A stretch of DNA of 64,000 nt, taken from positions 8,105,001-8,169,000 of the forward strand of contig NZ_CP023865.1 of assembly GCF_003711105.1 (NCBI RefSeq), given 5' to 3'. This document shows positions 25,585 through 34,481 of this stretch, piece by piece. The notes below the pieces were generated by a model. It was not told where the DNA came from. It was given only the letters and a program-made list of their open reading frames with translations, and ran no database searches. The first letter of the stretch is position 1. Each line of letters starts with the position of its first letter. The stretch comes from Actinoplanes teichomyceticus ATCC 31121. Lineage in GTDB: Bacteria > Actinomycetota > Actinomycetes > Mycobacteriales > Micromonosporaceae. A program made the translations under genes and the position numbers.

Positions 25585-26538
25585 TCAGCGGGTCGACAGG
25601 ACGGTGGACAGGAAGTCGGCGGCCTGGCGGATCGCGCCTTCGGCCGCCCGGGTCTCGCGCAGCGCGTTGAGCATCACGAAGTCGTGGATGATGCCCTGGT
25701 AACGCACCGCGGTGACGGGCACGCCGGCTTGACGCAGCTTGTCGGCGTACGCCTCGCCTTCGTCGCGCAGGACGTCGGCCTCGGCGACGATGACCAGGGC
25801 CGGCGGCAACCCGGTCAGCTGCTCGACGGTGGCGCGCAGCGGCGAGGCGGTGATCTCGGCCCGCTGAGCGGGGTCGGTGGTGTACTGGTCCCAGAACCAC
25901 CGCATGGCGTCGCGGCGCAGGAAGTAGCCCTCGGCGAACCGCTCGTACGAGCCGGTGCCGAAATTCGCGTCGGTGACCGGGTAGAACAGCACCTGCCCGG
26001 CCAGCGGCACGTCACCGTGCTGCTTGGCGGTCAGGGTCAGCGCGATGGCCATGTTGCCGCCGACGGAGTCCCCGGCCACGGCGATGCGCGCCGGGTCGAG
26101 CCCGTGGGTGGCGCCGTGAGCGACGACCCACTGCGCGGCGGCGTAATTCTCCTGGACGGCGATCGGGTACGCGGCCTCGGGCGCGAGGCTGTAGTTGGGG
26201 AACACCACGGCGGCGCCGACCCGAACGGCGAGTTCCCGGGCGAGGCGGTCATGGGTGTGGTCGTTGCCGAACACCCACCCCGCGCCGTGGATGTAGAACA
26301 CGACCGGCAACGGGCCGGTCACGCCGGTGGGCCGGAAGACGGTCACCGACACCGACCCGGAGGGGCCCCCGGGAACGGTGAGCGTCTCCCTGTCGGTGCC
26401 CGGCACCTCGACCGCGGGGTTCTGCACCGCGTCGACGGCCTTGCGGCCCTCGGCGGGCGGGATCTGGAACAGGTACGGCGGGTCGGCGGTCGCCTCGACG
26501 AAGGCCTGCGCGGCCGGTTCCAGTACGGGCTTGTTCAT
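25585..26538 (-). CDS. HSL-family esterase (alpha/beta hydrolase fold 3)
   Basis: The 317-residue protein has the hormone-sensitive-lipase oxyanion motif as HGAGWVFG (about 106-113; usual HGGG, so the third residue is Ala-Gly variant) and the nucleophile elbow G-D-S-V-G-G-N (about 176-182), with Asp and His late in the chain (IIHDFVM). It probably hydrolyses short acyl esters. It forms a run with two hydrolases and a RidA protein. Confidence 0.87.
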   Translation of the reverse strand: MNKPVLEPAAQAFVEATADPPYLFQIPPAEGRKAVDAVQNPAVEVPGTDRETLTVPGGPSGSVSVTVFRPTGVTGPLPVVFYIHGAGWVFGNDHTHDRLARELAVRVGAAVVFPNYSLAPEAAYPIAVQENYAAAQWVVAHGATHGLDPARIAVAGDSVGGNMAIALTLTAKQHGDVPLAGQVLFYPVTDANFGTGSYERFAEGYFLRRDAMRWFWDQYTTDPAQRAEITASPLRATVEQLTGLPPALVIVAEADVLRDEGEAYADKLRQAGVPVTAVRYQGIIHDFVMLNALRETRAAEGAIRQAADFLSTVLSTR

Positions 26539-26565
26539 GTGGTCACTCCGGTTCGATACGGAAGG

Positions 26566-27027
26566 TCAGGACGCGATCTCTACTTGCAGCTCCACCTCGA
26601 CCGGGCTGTCCAGTGGCAGCACCGCCAGGCCGACGGCGGAGCGGGCATGGATCCCGGCCGGGCCGAAGACGTCGTGCAGAAAGCTGGAGGCGCCGTTGAG
26701 GACGTGCGCCTGACCGGTGAAGGACGGCAGTGAGGCGACGAACCCGGTCACCTTGACGATCCGGACCACCGCGTCGATGCCGACCAGCGCGTCCACCGCC
26801 GCGAGGGCGTTCAGTGCGGCGGTGCGGGCCAGGTCGGCTGCCTGGGCGACGTCGATGCTGTCGCCGACCTTGCCGGTGACCGGCAGTGTCCCGCCGACGA
26901 AGGGCAACTGCCCCGAGGTGTGGACGTACATGCCGGAACGGACCGCCGGCGCGTATCCCCCGACCGGTGCGGCGACGTGCGGCAACGTGATGCCCAGCTC
27001 GACGAGCCGGTCGTTCCAGATCCTCAT
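26566..27027 (-). CDS. RidA family protein
   Basis: The 153-residue protein has the YjgF/YER057c/UK114 pattern: VRSGMYVHTSGQLPF, ALNALAAVDALVG and VEVELQVEIA. Archetypal RidA enzymes deaminate reactive enamines through a conserved Arg near the C-terminus. Here that region reads GIHARSAVGLAVLPL, where R is present. The ATG at 27027 is preceded by GAGAGG; an earlier in-frame start at 27081 overlaps regulator debris. Confidence 0.82.
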   Translation of the reverse strand: MRIWNDRLVELGITLPHVAAPVGGYAPAVRSGMYVHTSGQLPFVGGTLPVTGKVGDSIDVAQAADLARTAALNALAAVDALVGIDAVVRIVKVTGFVASLPSFTGQAHVLNGASSFLHDVFGPAGIHARSAVGLAVLPLDSPVEVELQVEIAS

Positions 27028-27077
27028 GGCGTGCGCCTCTCGTGTGGCGGGCCGCTGTGCTGCGCCCGTAGTCGATC

Positions 27078-27212
27078 TCATCCGGTCGAAGCGTCACGGA
27101 CCATGCGGAAGCGCATGCGGAAGTACTTCTGCATGCGCGGCTGCTGTTCTTCCTCGACGAGCTGCTCCCGGGCGAACAGGCGGATCAGATCGTGGAGGCG
27201 GTGCAGCGCGGG
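27078..27212 (-). pseudogene. C-terminal scrap of an AfsR/NB-ARC-like regulator
   Basis: A short frame without a start reads LHRLHDLIRLFAREQLVEEE before a stop at 27078. The HDLIRLFAREQ sequence is typical of the segment after the NB-ARC domain in SARP/AfsR regulators. The rest is absent. It indicates a deleted regulator. Confidence 0.5.
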
Positions 27213-27246
27213 TGGTCATACACGCATGTCAGAAGGCATGACGAGG

Positions 27247-27720
27247 TCAGCTGGCGGGAGTGGCGACGGCCGGGGCGGCGACGGCGACGATGCCGACCGG
27301 CTCGCCGTCGACCACGAGGAGCGCCCTTGCCGGCGGCCGCGTGCCACCTGCGTCAGCGGCCCACGCCGTGATCGCCTTCTGCGCGTCGGCGGGCAATTCG
27401 ATCCGCTGGCCGGTGCGGTTGACGGTGACGGTTCCCATCCGCTCGCCGAGGGTGGCGCAGACGGCGGTACCGGCCGACTCGACGTACCACGAATCGAAGT
27501 CGCACGGCGTCGACAGGCTGCCGAACCAGCCGTCCTTCTCGCCGGTGGGTGCCGGTGTCGTCAGTTCGTCGTCGATGAAGTGGACCTCCACCTCGCTGGC
27601 GCCGGCGGGCAGCCCGGCACCCTCGGCCGGCCAGCCGAGCCACAGCACGAACGCGGTGATCAGTACGGTGACGGCGGCGATCCCCCAAGTCAGGACGGGG
27701 CTGAGCCGGAATGTGGTCAT
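27247..27720 (-). CDS. Small membrane-anchored hypothetical protein
   Basis: The 157-residue protein has one N-terminal hydrophobic segment (about 9-29) and an extracytoplasmic domain with two Cys. ATG 27720 is chosen because AAAGGAG lies 7 bases upstream. It lies downstream of the two-component genes by 72 bases in the same direction and may be part of their output. Family not recognised. Confidence 0.65.
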   Translation of the reverse strand: MTTFRLSPVLTWGIAAVTVLITAFVLWLGWPAEGAGLPAGASEVEVHFIDDELTTPAPTGEKDGWFGSLSTPCDFDSWYVESAGTAVCATLGERMGTVTVNRTGQRIELPADAQKAITAWAADAGGTRPPARALLVVDGEPVGIVAVAAPAVATPAS

Positions 27721-27792
27721 CAGATCACTCCTTTTATTGATGTTTACCAATGCAATGAGGCCGGGTGCTGCCCGTTACGGTGCTGACAGCGC

Positions 27793-28443
27793 TCAGACCA
27801 GGCCGTGGTTGTGGGCCCAGATCACCGCTTGGACACGGTCACGGGCGCCCAGCTTGGCCAGGACCCGGCCCACATGGGTCTTGACCGTCGACTCGGACAG
27901 GAACAACTCGCCGGCGATCTCCTGATTGGAGAGACCTCGGCCGATCGCGACGAGGACCTCGCGTTCCCTGCTGGTCAGGTCGTCGAGCGAACTCGTGCCG
28001 GCCACCGCCGCAACACGGCTGCTCTGGTAGTGGTCGAGCAGGGTGCGGGTGATCCGGGGCGAGACGACCGCCTCCCCGCCGGCGATCGTCCGGACGGCCT
28101 TGACCAGCTCGGCCGACGGGGCGTCCTTGAGCAGGAAACCGCTGGCTCCCGCCCGCAGGCCGTTGAAGGCGTATTCGTCGAGGTCGAAGGTGGTGAGGAT
28201 GAGTACCCGGGTGCCGGGGCAGTGGGCGACGATGTCGCGGGTCGCCTCGATACCGTCCATGATCGGCATGCGGACGTCCATCAGGACGACGTCGGGGCGC
28301 AGGTCGCGGGCCAGCAGCGCCCCGGCGCGGCCGTCACCCGCCTCGCCGATGATGCGCAGGCCGGGTGTGGCGCCAAGGACCATGGCCATGCCTTCGCGGA
28401 GCAGTTCCTGGTCGTCCACGAGCAGCAGGGTGATCTCAGTCAT
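27793..28443 (-). CDS. NarL/LuxR-type response regulator
   Basis: The 216-residue protein has a receiver domain with DD near residue 10, the phosphorylation Asp in VVLMDVRMP (about 54) and K in FLLKDAP, then a LuxR HTH (LTSREREVLVAIGRGLSNQEIAGELFLSE). ATG 28443 overlaps the kinase stop by 8 bases, so the pair is coupled. Confidence 0.92.
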   Translation of the reverse strand: MTEITLLLVDDQELLREGMAMVLGATPGLRIIGEAGDGRAGALLARDLRPDVVLMDVRMPIMDGIEATRDIVAHCPGTRVLILTTFDLDEYAFNGLRAGASGFLLKDAPSAELVKAVRTIAGGEAVVSPRITRTLLDHYQSSRVAAVAGTSSLDDLTSREREVLVAIGRGLSNQEIAGELFLSESTVKTHVGRVLAKLGARDRVQAVIWAHNHGLV

Positions 28444-29575
28444 CGATGTCCTCGGTGGGGTGGGGCAGGCTGACACGGACGGCCCAGCCGACCGGCTGAG
28501 GGCCGGCTTCGACGGTGCCGCCGTAGAGAGCGGCTCGTTCCCGCAACGCGATCAAGCCTTGTTCACTACCGACCGACGCCACCGGAGCGGTGCCGCGGCC
28601 GTCGTCGACGATCGCGATCCGGAGCGGATCGCCGCTGTAGTCGAGATCGACGAGGACCTCGGTCGGGTGATCGGCGTACCGCAGCGCGTTGGTCAGCGCC
28701 TCCTGGACGATGCGGAACACCACCCGTTGCAGGCCCGGCGACGCGGGATCCGGTCCTCGGCGGCGCAGGGTCACCGGTAGGCCGGCGATCCGGAACGTCT
28801 CGATCAGGGTCTCCAGGTCGCCGGGAACGTCGGGGCTGCCGTCGTGCAGCACCCCGAGCAGCCGGCGCATGTCCTTCATCGCCTCCCGGCCCAGCTCGGC
28901 GGCGCGTTCCACGGCTTTACGGGAACGCTGCGGGTCGGTGTCGGCGACCGCGGTCGCGCCGTCGGCCAGCCGGACCATGATGGTCAGGTTGTGGGCGACG
29001 ATGTCGTGCAGGTCGTGGGCGATCCGGGCGCGTTCCCGGGCCGCGGCCAGCAGCCCCTCCTGTTCCTTCTCCCGGGCGAGCCGGGCCGCCCGGTCGAGCA
29101 GGGCCTGCACGTACCGGCGGCGGGTGGCGACGGTCGCGCCGATCAACACCGCGCACACCACGGTGACGCCGTAGAAGAAGAGGAAGGTGCCCAGACCGTC
29201 ACGGCCCGACCGGTGCACCGTCTCGGCGCCCAGAACGGCGAGAGATCCGAGGGTGCCCGCCGTCGCCTCGTTCAGCGAACGGTGCGCCGCCAGGGAGTAC
29301 ATCGCCACCGCGAACGCCGTCACCAGGAGTCCCTCGGTCAGGACGTCCCCGGCCACCGTCACCGCCAGCACGAGCCACGGCCACGACCGCCGCCAGATCA
29401 ACGACAGGGCCACGACCGCGTCGACGGTCAGACGCCACCAGCCGGACCGGTCGGGACCCCACAACAGCACATCGCTGCCGAGGCCGGTGATGAAGCAGAA
29501 CGCGACGATGACGCCGGTACCCCATCGGGGGTGACGTGCCCAGAAGGCTCGCACCGTGCCCGCCCCGGTCTCCAT
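28436..29575 (-). CDS. Sensor histidine kinase (HisKA_3)
   Basis: The 379-residue protein has four to five N-terminal membrane helices, a dimerisation/phosphoacceptor motif RIAHDLHDIVAHNL (H near 188), and an HATPase with QEALTNALRYA and DDGRG. There is no extracellular sensor domain, so it may sense membrane state or the adjacent ABC transporter. It lies 3 bases after the permease gene. Confidence 0.92.
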   Translation of the reverse strand: METGAGTVRAFWARHPRWGTGVIVAFCFITGLGSDVLLWGPDRSGWWRLTVDAVVALSLIWRRSWPWLVLAVTVAGDVLTEGLLVTAFAVAMYSLAAHRSLNEATAGTLGSLAVLGAETVHRSGRDGLGTFLFFYGVTVVCAVLIGATVATRRRYVQALLDRAARLAREKEQEGLLAAARERARIAHDLHDIVAHNLTIMVRLADGATAVADTDPQRSRKAVERAAELGREAMKDMRRLLGVLHDGSPDVPGDLETLIETFRIAGLPVTLRRRGPDPASPGLQRVVFRIVQEALTNALRYADHPTEVLVDLDYSGDPLRIAIVDDGRGTAPVASVGSEQGLIALRERAALYGGTVEAGPQPVGWAVRVSLPHPTEDIDD

Positions 29576-29578
29576 CTC

Positions 29579-30316
29579 TCACGCGTCCCGGCGGACCACG
29601 GCAAGGGCGCCGAGCACGGCCGGAACCGCCAGCCAGACGACCACGACAGGCAGGGCACGCGAGAACGGATCGGTCATCACCTGGGACGCGGCGGCGGAGA
29701 ACGCGAGGCCGGTCAGGTCGGACCGCACCCAGATGTCGAGCACGGCCAGCACCAATCTCACCAGCAGAAGGACGCCCAGCGTGACAGCGATGCCGGCCGC
29801 GGTGTTGCGCACCAGCAGCGTGACGGCGTACGCGAAAAGCCCCACGAGCACGCAGTATCCGATCCCGCCGCCCAGCAGGCTCAGCACTGTGCCGAACGGC
29901 ACGTCGGTCAGCGCTGCCCGGTGCAGCAGGGGGACGGCAACCGCGTACCCCAGTCCCAGCGACAGTGTCGCCAGCAGGGCGGCAACCACCGCGACCACCA
30001 GGGCCTTCGCGATCATCACCCGCAGCCGGCGGGGTACGGCGACGAACGTCACCCGGATCGCGCCCCCGCTGTATTCCGAACCGAGCACGAGCACCGCCAG
30101 GACGAGAACGGGGAACTGGAGGACGGCCGAGGACCAGGAGATGACGTCGGTCGCGGCGTCGAGTGCGGTGAGGCCTTCGGCGAAGGCCGGGTCGGTGTAG
30201 GCGGCGCCTGCCAGTGCCGCGCCCCCGATGGCGAGGATCACCGCCGCGACAGCGCAGGCCCGGAAGGAGCGCAGCGTACGCACCTTCAGCCATTCGGCCG
30301 CGAGAACAGTGCTCAT
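29579..30316 (-). CDS. ABC-2 type transporter permease
   Basis: The 245-residue protein has six membrane segments and an N-terminal AEWLKVRTLRS typical of ABC-2 permeases. Its start overlaps the ATPase stop (ATGA). It probably forms an exporter with the ATPase at 30313, regulated by the following kinase and response regulator. Confidence 0.9.
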   Translation of the reverse strand: MSTVLAAEWLKVRTLRSFRACAVAAVILAIGGAALAGAAYTDPAFAEGLTALDAATDVISWSSAVLQFPVLVLAVLVLGSEYSGGAIRVTFVAVPRRLRVMIAKALVVAVVAALLATLSLGLGYAVAVPLLHRAALTDVPFGTVLSLLGGGIGYCVLVGLFAYAVTLLVRNTAAGIAVTLGVLLLVRLVLAVLDIWVRSDLTGLAFSAAASQVMTDPFSRALPVVVVWLAVPAVLGALAVVRRDA

Positions 30317-31227
30317 TGCGGCAGCCTTTCCCCGAGGTGGCGGGCGTGGTTCTGGGTCAGTGCGCGGTATGCGTCTTCGAGCGAGGCGGGGACGGTGACG
30401 TTCTCCAGCAACAGGATGCCGGTGCGCTGTGCCAGTACGGCGACGTCGCCGACGGTCATCCCGGTGATCTCCAGGGTGCCGTCCGGGCGCCGGACGACCG
30501 CGGAGTCGTGCTCACGCAGCACCCTCTCCAGTTCCTCCGGCCGGTCGGCACGGGTGTGCACCGTCCGGGTCGCGTTACGCGAGATCAACTCGACGACCGG
30601 CGCATCCGCGAGCACCCGGCCCCGGCCCAGCACGATGAGCCGGTCAGCGGTCTGCGCCAGCTCACCCATCAGATGGCTGGACACCAGGACCGCACGTCCT
30701 TCGCGAGCCAGCGACCGCAGCAACGACCGGATCCAGATGATGCCGTCGGGGTCCATCCCGTTCGCCGGCTCGTCGAGCAGCAACGCCGCCGGATCACCCA
30801 GCAGCGCCGCTGCCAGGCCCAGCCGCTGGCGCATGCCCAGCGAGTACCCGCCGACACGCCGCCCGCCCACGTCCCCCAGCCCGACCATCTCAAGCAGCTC
30901 GTCGGCGCGGCGGTCCGCGATGCCGTGCGTACGGGCCAGGACCCGCAGGTGGTTGCGCCCGCTGCGACCCGGATGGATCGTCTCCACGTCGAGCAGCGCA
31001 CCGACCGACCGCAACGGCGCGTCCAGATCCGGATACGGCCGGCCGTCGATCAGGCACCGCCCGGACGTCGGCCGGTGCAGGCCGACCATCATGCGCATCG
31101 TCGTGGACTTGCCCGCACCGTTCGGGCCGACGAACCCGTTGATGACCCCCGGTTCCAGCCGGAACGACACGTTGTCGACCGCGGCGACGGCGCCGTACAT
31201 CTTGGTCAGTTCATGCACTTCGATCAC
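30313..31227 (-). CDS. ABC transporter ATP-binding protein
   Basis: The 304-residue ATPase has Walker A GPNGAGKST, signature YSLGMRQRLGL, Walker B ALLLDEP and the H-loop SSH. The C-terminal 80 residues follow the drug-efflux (DrrA/BcrA-like) layout. GTG 31227 (MIEVHELTK) is the family start; the frame further upstream to 31620 is antisense to the MerR gene. Confidence 0.93.
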   Translation of the reverse strand: MIEVHELTKMYGAVAAVDNVSFRLEPGVINGFVGPNGAGKSTTMRMMVGLHRPTSGRCLIDGRPYPDLDAPLRSVGALLDVETIHPGRSGRNHLRVLARTHGIADRRADELLEMVGLGDVGGRRVGGYSLGMRQRLGLAAALLGDPAALLLDEPANGMDPDGIIWIRSLLRSLAREGRAVLVSSHLMGELAQTADRLIVLGRGRVLADAPVVELISRNATRTVHTRADRPEELERVLREHDSAVVRRPDGTLEITGMTVGDVAVLAQRTGILLLENVTVPASLEDAYRALTQNHARHLGERLPQ

Positions 31228-31282
31228 GCCAATGACGCTACGGACGCCGCGGCCCGCGGCCATCCGACCACGGTGCCCTCCG

Positions 31283-32095
31283 CTACTGGTACCGCGGTAC
31301 CACGCGACCCCGTTCGATCGGCGCGCTGAACTCCACGCCGTCCTCGTGGACCAGGTGGCGCAGCCGCCCGATGTCCAGGAAGGCCCCGTCGATGGGGTGG
31401 GCGAGCAACCGGCTGATCGCCGTGCAGTACTTCGCCATCGAGCTGCGACCGGGCATGGTGATCGACAACTCCTCGCCGGCAGCGTGTTCCCGCACCTCCA
31501 TGTCGGCAGGCAAGAGCACCTCGCCGAGGACGGCCACCCGCACCGACCAGGAGGGGCCTTCGCCGGCCGAAGCGGCCCCGGGAGCAAGAACCCGCCACGG
31601 CGTACCCACCGGCGTCGCACCGCCCGACTCCACCGCCTTGACCAGCTCGTCGATCGCGGCGGTCAGGACCGCCTCGGTCAGGTCCCACTCATGCCGGTCG
31701 TGACCGAGCGGAGTGATCGGCGCCGGCTTCGACACCACGGTCATCGCCGGCACGTGACGCAGGCACGGCTCCGGCCGCGCCGCCAGCAGTTCCCCGGCGG
31801 TCCGCAGCGCCTCGTCCTGTTCCGCGCGTTGCCGCTGGACGCGAGCGGTGTGCTCACGCAGCAGAGCGGGTGCGACGTCCGGTTCGCCGAGCGCCCGCCG
31901 GACCTGCTGCACGCCCAGGCCGGCCTGCCGCAGGACGGTGATCAGCATGGCCTGCTCGACCTGGTCGAAGGTGTACGACCGGTAGCCGGTCTGCTCGTCG
32001 ACCCGGGCGGGGACGAGCAGACCCTGGGCGTGGTAGTACCGCAGCGTCTGCGCGGAGAGGTGCACCACCTCGCTGAAGTCTCTGATCGACAACAT
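31283..32095 (-). CDS. MerR-family regulator with effector domain
   Basis: The 270-residue protein has an N-terminal MerR HTH (about 1-70, AQTLRYYHAQGLL, GYRSYTF), a coiled-coil (about 75-110), and a C-terminal GyrI-like/effector-binding part. It lies directly upstream of the ABC transporter in the same orientation and so probably responds to a small ligand to control the transporter and itself. Its own promoter has a MerR-type operator. Confidence 0.9.
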   Translation of the reverse strand: MLSIRDFSEVVHLSAQTLRYYHAQGLLVPARVDEQTGYRSYTFDQVEQAMLITVLRQAGLGVQQVRRALGEPDVAPALLREHTARVQRQRAEQDEALRTAGELLAARPEPCLRHVPAMTVVSKPAPITPLGHDRHEWDLTEAVLTAAIDELVKAVESGGATPVGTPWRVLAPGAASAGEGPSWSVRVAVLGEVLLPADMEVREHAAGEELSITMPGRSSMAKYCTAISRLLAHPIDGAFLDIGRLRHLVHEDGVEFSAPIERGRVVPRYQ

Positions 32096-32109
32096 GGTTC
32101 CAGCCTGCC

Positions 32110-32132
32110 CCTTGCAGCGGCTACAAGGTCAA
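32110..32132 (-). promoter_or_regulatory. MerR-type operator with TTGACC -35
   Basis: A 19-bp inverted repeat (32110-32128; CCTTGCAGC and GCTACAAGG around one base, one mismatch) lies immediately downstream of TTGACC (32127-32132, minus strand). CAGGCT about 19 bases farther is a possible -10, giving the long spacer typical of MerR-controlled promoters. The MerR start is 14 bases away. It suggests autoregulation. Confidence 0.7.
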
Positions 32133-33412
32133 GCCCGGCGCCGCCGGGCGGCCGGGCGGGTCCGTGCCCGCGCGGTGTCGGGTCGCTGCGGCATCTCACC
32201 GAGCACGCGGGCGAACAACGCGTCGCGGAGCGCGACCTCGCGGGGGTCGTCCCACAGGTGGAAGCCGAGCCGGTTCATGGCGTAGGCGAAGCCGATACCC
32301 GTGTCCGGGTCGGCGAAGCCGAACGAGCCGCCGAGGCCCATCGTGCCGAACGCCGTACCGGAGGCGGATCCGAACCGGAACGCCGGGAACGGCTTGACGT
32401 ACCCCAGCGAGTACTGGGTGGGCAGCCGCAGCACCTGGTCGTCGAGCCCTCGCGACGGCGGGTGCGCCGGATTCTTCAGCGCGTCCAGCGTCGCCGCGGT
32501 CAGCCCGAGCCCGGCGCCGCCGGCCGCGGCGTCGCCGTAGAGCCGCGCGACCGATCGCACCTGGCCGATGCCGTTGACGGCCGGGATCTCCGCGGCCTGC
32601 ACGTCGGGCCGGTTGATGTTCTCCGGCACGCCGAGCACCCGCGGGTTCTGGAACGCGCGGGCGCTCAGGCTCCGCGGGTTCGCGAACGCCCACGCGAACG
32701 CCGGCGGCATCGCGGTGACGTGCAGCATCATCTCCCAGGTCCGGAAGCCGTGAATGCGGGCGATGCGGCTGCGGTCGGCGCCGTCCGGCAGGCCGATGTG
32801 AAAGTCGAGGTCCAGTGGCGCGGCCACCTCCTCGGCGAAGAACCGCCCCAGGTGTCGGCCCTGCGGGTCGACCCGGCTGACGAGCTCGCTCTCGTACCAG
32901 CCGAGGGTCTGGCCGTGATAGCCGTGCCGCTCCCCGGGTGTCCAGGCCGGCCGCTGCTGCGCCAGCGCCGCTGCCAGCGTCGCCGAGCCGGACAGGTCGG
33001 CCAGTTCGAGCGGGTGGTCGATCACCGGCAGACCGGCCTGGTGGGAGAGCAGTTGACGTACCGTCACCTCCGCCTTGCCGGCGGCGGCGAACTCGGGCCA
33101 GTAGGCGGCCACACGCTCGTCGTAATCCAGCAGACCCCGTGCGTGCAGCACCGCGACCGCCATCGACGACACACCCTTGCTCGTCGAGAAGACCGGCACC
33201 ATCGTGTCGCGCCTCCACGGCTCGCGTGCCACGCCGTCGCGATAGCCGCCCCACAGGTCGACCACCTTCCGGCCGTCGCGATAGACCACGCAGGCGGCGC
33301 CGACCTCCCTCCCCTGCTCGAAGTTGCGCCGGAACGCATCGGCGACAGGTCCGTAGCCCTGCTCCACATCACCGTGGACCATGGCCGGCGGCACGTGAAC
33401 TGTGAGCACCAA
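32129..33412 (-). CDS. Serine hydrolase of the beta-lactamase/EstB type
   Basis: The 427-residue protein belongs to the class C beta-lactamase-like family, with S76-T-S-K79 as the catalytic SxxK. Conserved family stretches are LLSHQAGLP and GGSFGFADPDTGIGFAYAMNR. No signal peptide is seen. The start is TTG 33412 or GTG 33409. Its 3' end overlaps the MerR operator. It diverges from the XRE regulator at 33509. More likely an esterase than a true beta-lactamase. Confidence 0.87.
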   Translation of the reverse strand: MVLTVHVPPAMVHGDVEQGYGPVADAFRRNFEQGREVGAACVVYRDGRKVVDLWGGYRDGVAREPWRRDTMVPVFSTSKGVSSMAVAVLHARGLLDYDERVAAYWPEFAAAGKAEVTVRQLLSHQAGLPVIDHPLELADLSGSATLAAALAQQRPAWTPGERHGYHGQTLGWYESELVSRVDPQGRHLGRFFAEEVAAPLDLDFHIGLPDGADRSRIARIHGFRTWEMMLHVTAMPPAFAWAFANPRSLSARAFQNPRVLGVPENINRPDVQAAEIPAVNGIGQVRSVARLYGDAAAGGAGLGLTAATLDALKNPAHPPSRGLDDQVLRLPTQYSLGYVKPFPAFRFGSASGTAFGTMGLGGSFGFADPDTGIGFAYAMNRLGFHLWDDPREVALRDALFARVLGEMPQRPDTARARTRPAARRRRA

Positions 33413-33467
33413 CTCGATCTCTCCTCATCCGCGGGACACCGAACGGTGGCATGGGGATGCGGGGTCG

Positions 33468-33502
33468 TGCCAGGGACCGGCGATCCCTGGCAGGGGTAAG
33501 AT
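33468..33502 (+). promoter_or_regulatory. Palindromic operator over a leaderless promoter
   Basis: TGCCAGGGA (33468-33476) and TCCCTGGCA (33484-33492) form a perfect 9-bp inverted repeat with 7-base spacing. The -10 hexamer TAAGAT follows at 33497-33502, only 6 bases before the GTG at 33509, so the transcript probably starts at or next to the start codon. The palindrome covers the spacer and -35 region, so a bound repressor, probably the XRE product, would block this promoter and could affect the divergent hydrolase. Confidence 0.7.
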
Positions 33503-33508
33503 CACCAG

Positions 33509-34303
33509 GTGAAGCGCGAGGAACTGGCAGATTTTCTGCGACATCGCCGGGCAGCTCTCACCCCCGCTCACCACACGGCCCGCCGGACCCGCGGCTTACG
33601 GCGCGAAGAGATCGCCGAGCGCGCGAACATCTCGATCGACTACTACACCCGGCTCGAACAGCGGCGCGGCCCACGACCGTCACCCGAGGTGGCGTGGGCG
33701 CTCTCCCGGGCGCTGGACCTCACCATCGACGAACGCGACCACCTGTTCCACCTGATCGGCCACAATCCACCCCAGCAGACCGAGGACCTCGACCGGGTCG
33801 ACCCGGGGCTACGCCGCGTGCTGCACGCGCTCGACGGCAATCCCGCGATGGTCATGTCGAACCTGGCCCACACCCTGCTACAGAACCGCCTGGCCCTCGC
33901 ATTGTTCGGCGACCAGACGCACTACACGGGCCTGGCCCGCAGCGGCTACTTCCGCTGGTTTCTGACGCCGCAGGAACGCAGCATCTACCCCGCGGACATC
34001 CACGCCGCCCAGAGCGCCACCTACGCCGCCGCCGTCCGGGCAGCGGCGGACCTGGAACCCGATCCCGCCGAAGCCGAGCAGATGATCGCGACACTGCTGG
34101 CCGAGAGCGCCGAGTTCCGCCGCCTGTGGGACAACCATGAGGTACGGCTCTGCCGCCAGGAGACCACGTCGCTGCTGCACCCGACGGCCGGCCGGGTGGA
34201 CCTCGACTGTGAGGTCGTCTTCAGCCACGACCGCCGACAACGCATGCTCGTCTTCACTGCCCGCAACGGCAAGGACCTGCGCGACCTGATCACCTCCGGA
34301 TGA
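33509..34303 (+). CDS. XRE/MmyB-type transcriptional regulator
   Basis: The 264-residue protein has an N-terminal HTH (about 2-75: FLRHRRAAL, GLRREEIAERANISIDYYTRLEQRRG) and a C-terminal MmyB-like ligand domain (FRWFLTPQERSIYPAD, DNHEVRLCR, RVDLDCEVV). MmyB-type domains are thought to bind fatty acids. GTG 33509 has no ribosome site, fitting a leaderless message. Confidence 0.9.
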   Translation: MKREELADFLRHRRAALTPAHHTARRTRGLRREEIAERANISIDYYTRLEQRRGPRPSPEVAWALSRALDLTIDERDHLFHLIGHNPPQQTEDLDRVDPGLRRVLHALDGNPAMVMSNLAHTLLQNRLALALFGDQTHYTGLARSGYFRWFLTPQERSIYPADIHAAQSATYAAAVRAAADLEPDPAEAEQMIATLLAESAEFRRLWDNHEVRLCRQETTSLLHPTAGRVDLDCEVVFSHDRRQRMLVFTARNGKDLRDLITSG

Positions 34304-34481
34304 CGCCTCCCGCGGATGATTTCCGTTGACCTGGGCGGCGAGCTCTCCGCCGCGTTCGGGCCTCGTCCACCACCGGCTCGGCGACATTGACGCCCCTGTG
34401 CCGCCCACCCGCCACAGAGACCCAGCAACGATAAAGGCCCGAACCGCGTTACCGCAGCCCAGGCCTCTGTCGATCAAGCGC

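Noticed and set aside
28844..33499. A 1551-codon open frame on the plus strand
   Set aside because: It is antisense to the kinase, ABC, MerR and hydrolase genes, and its composition (Arg, Gln, His, Gly) is that of a high-GC shadow frame.
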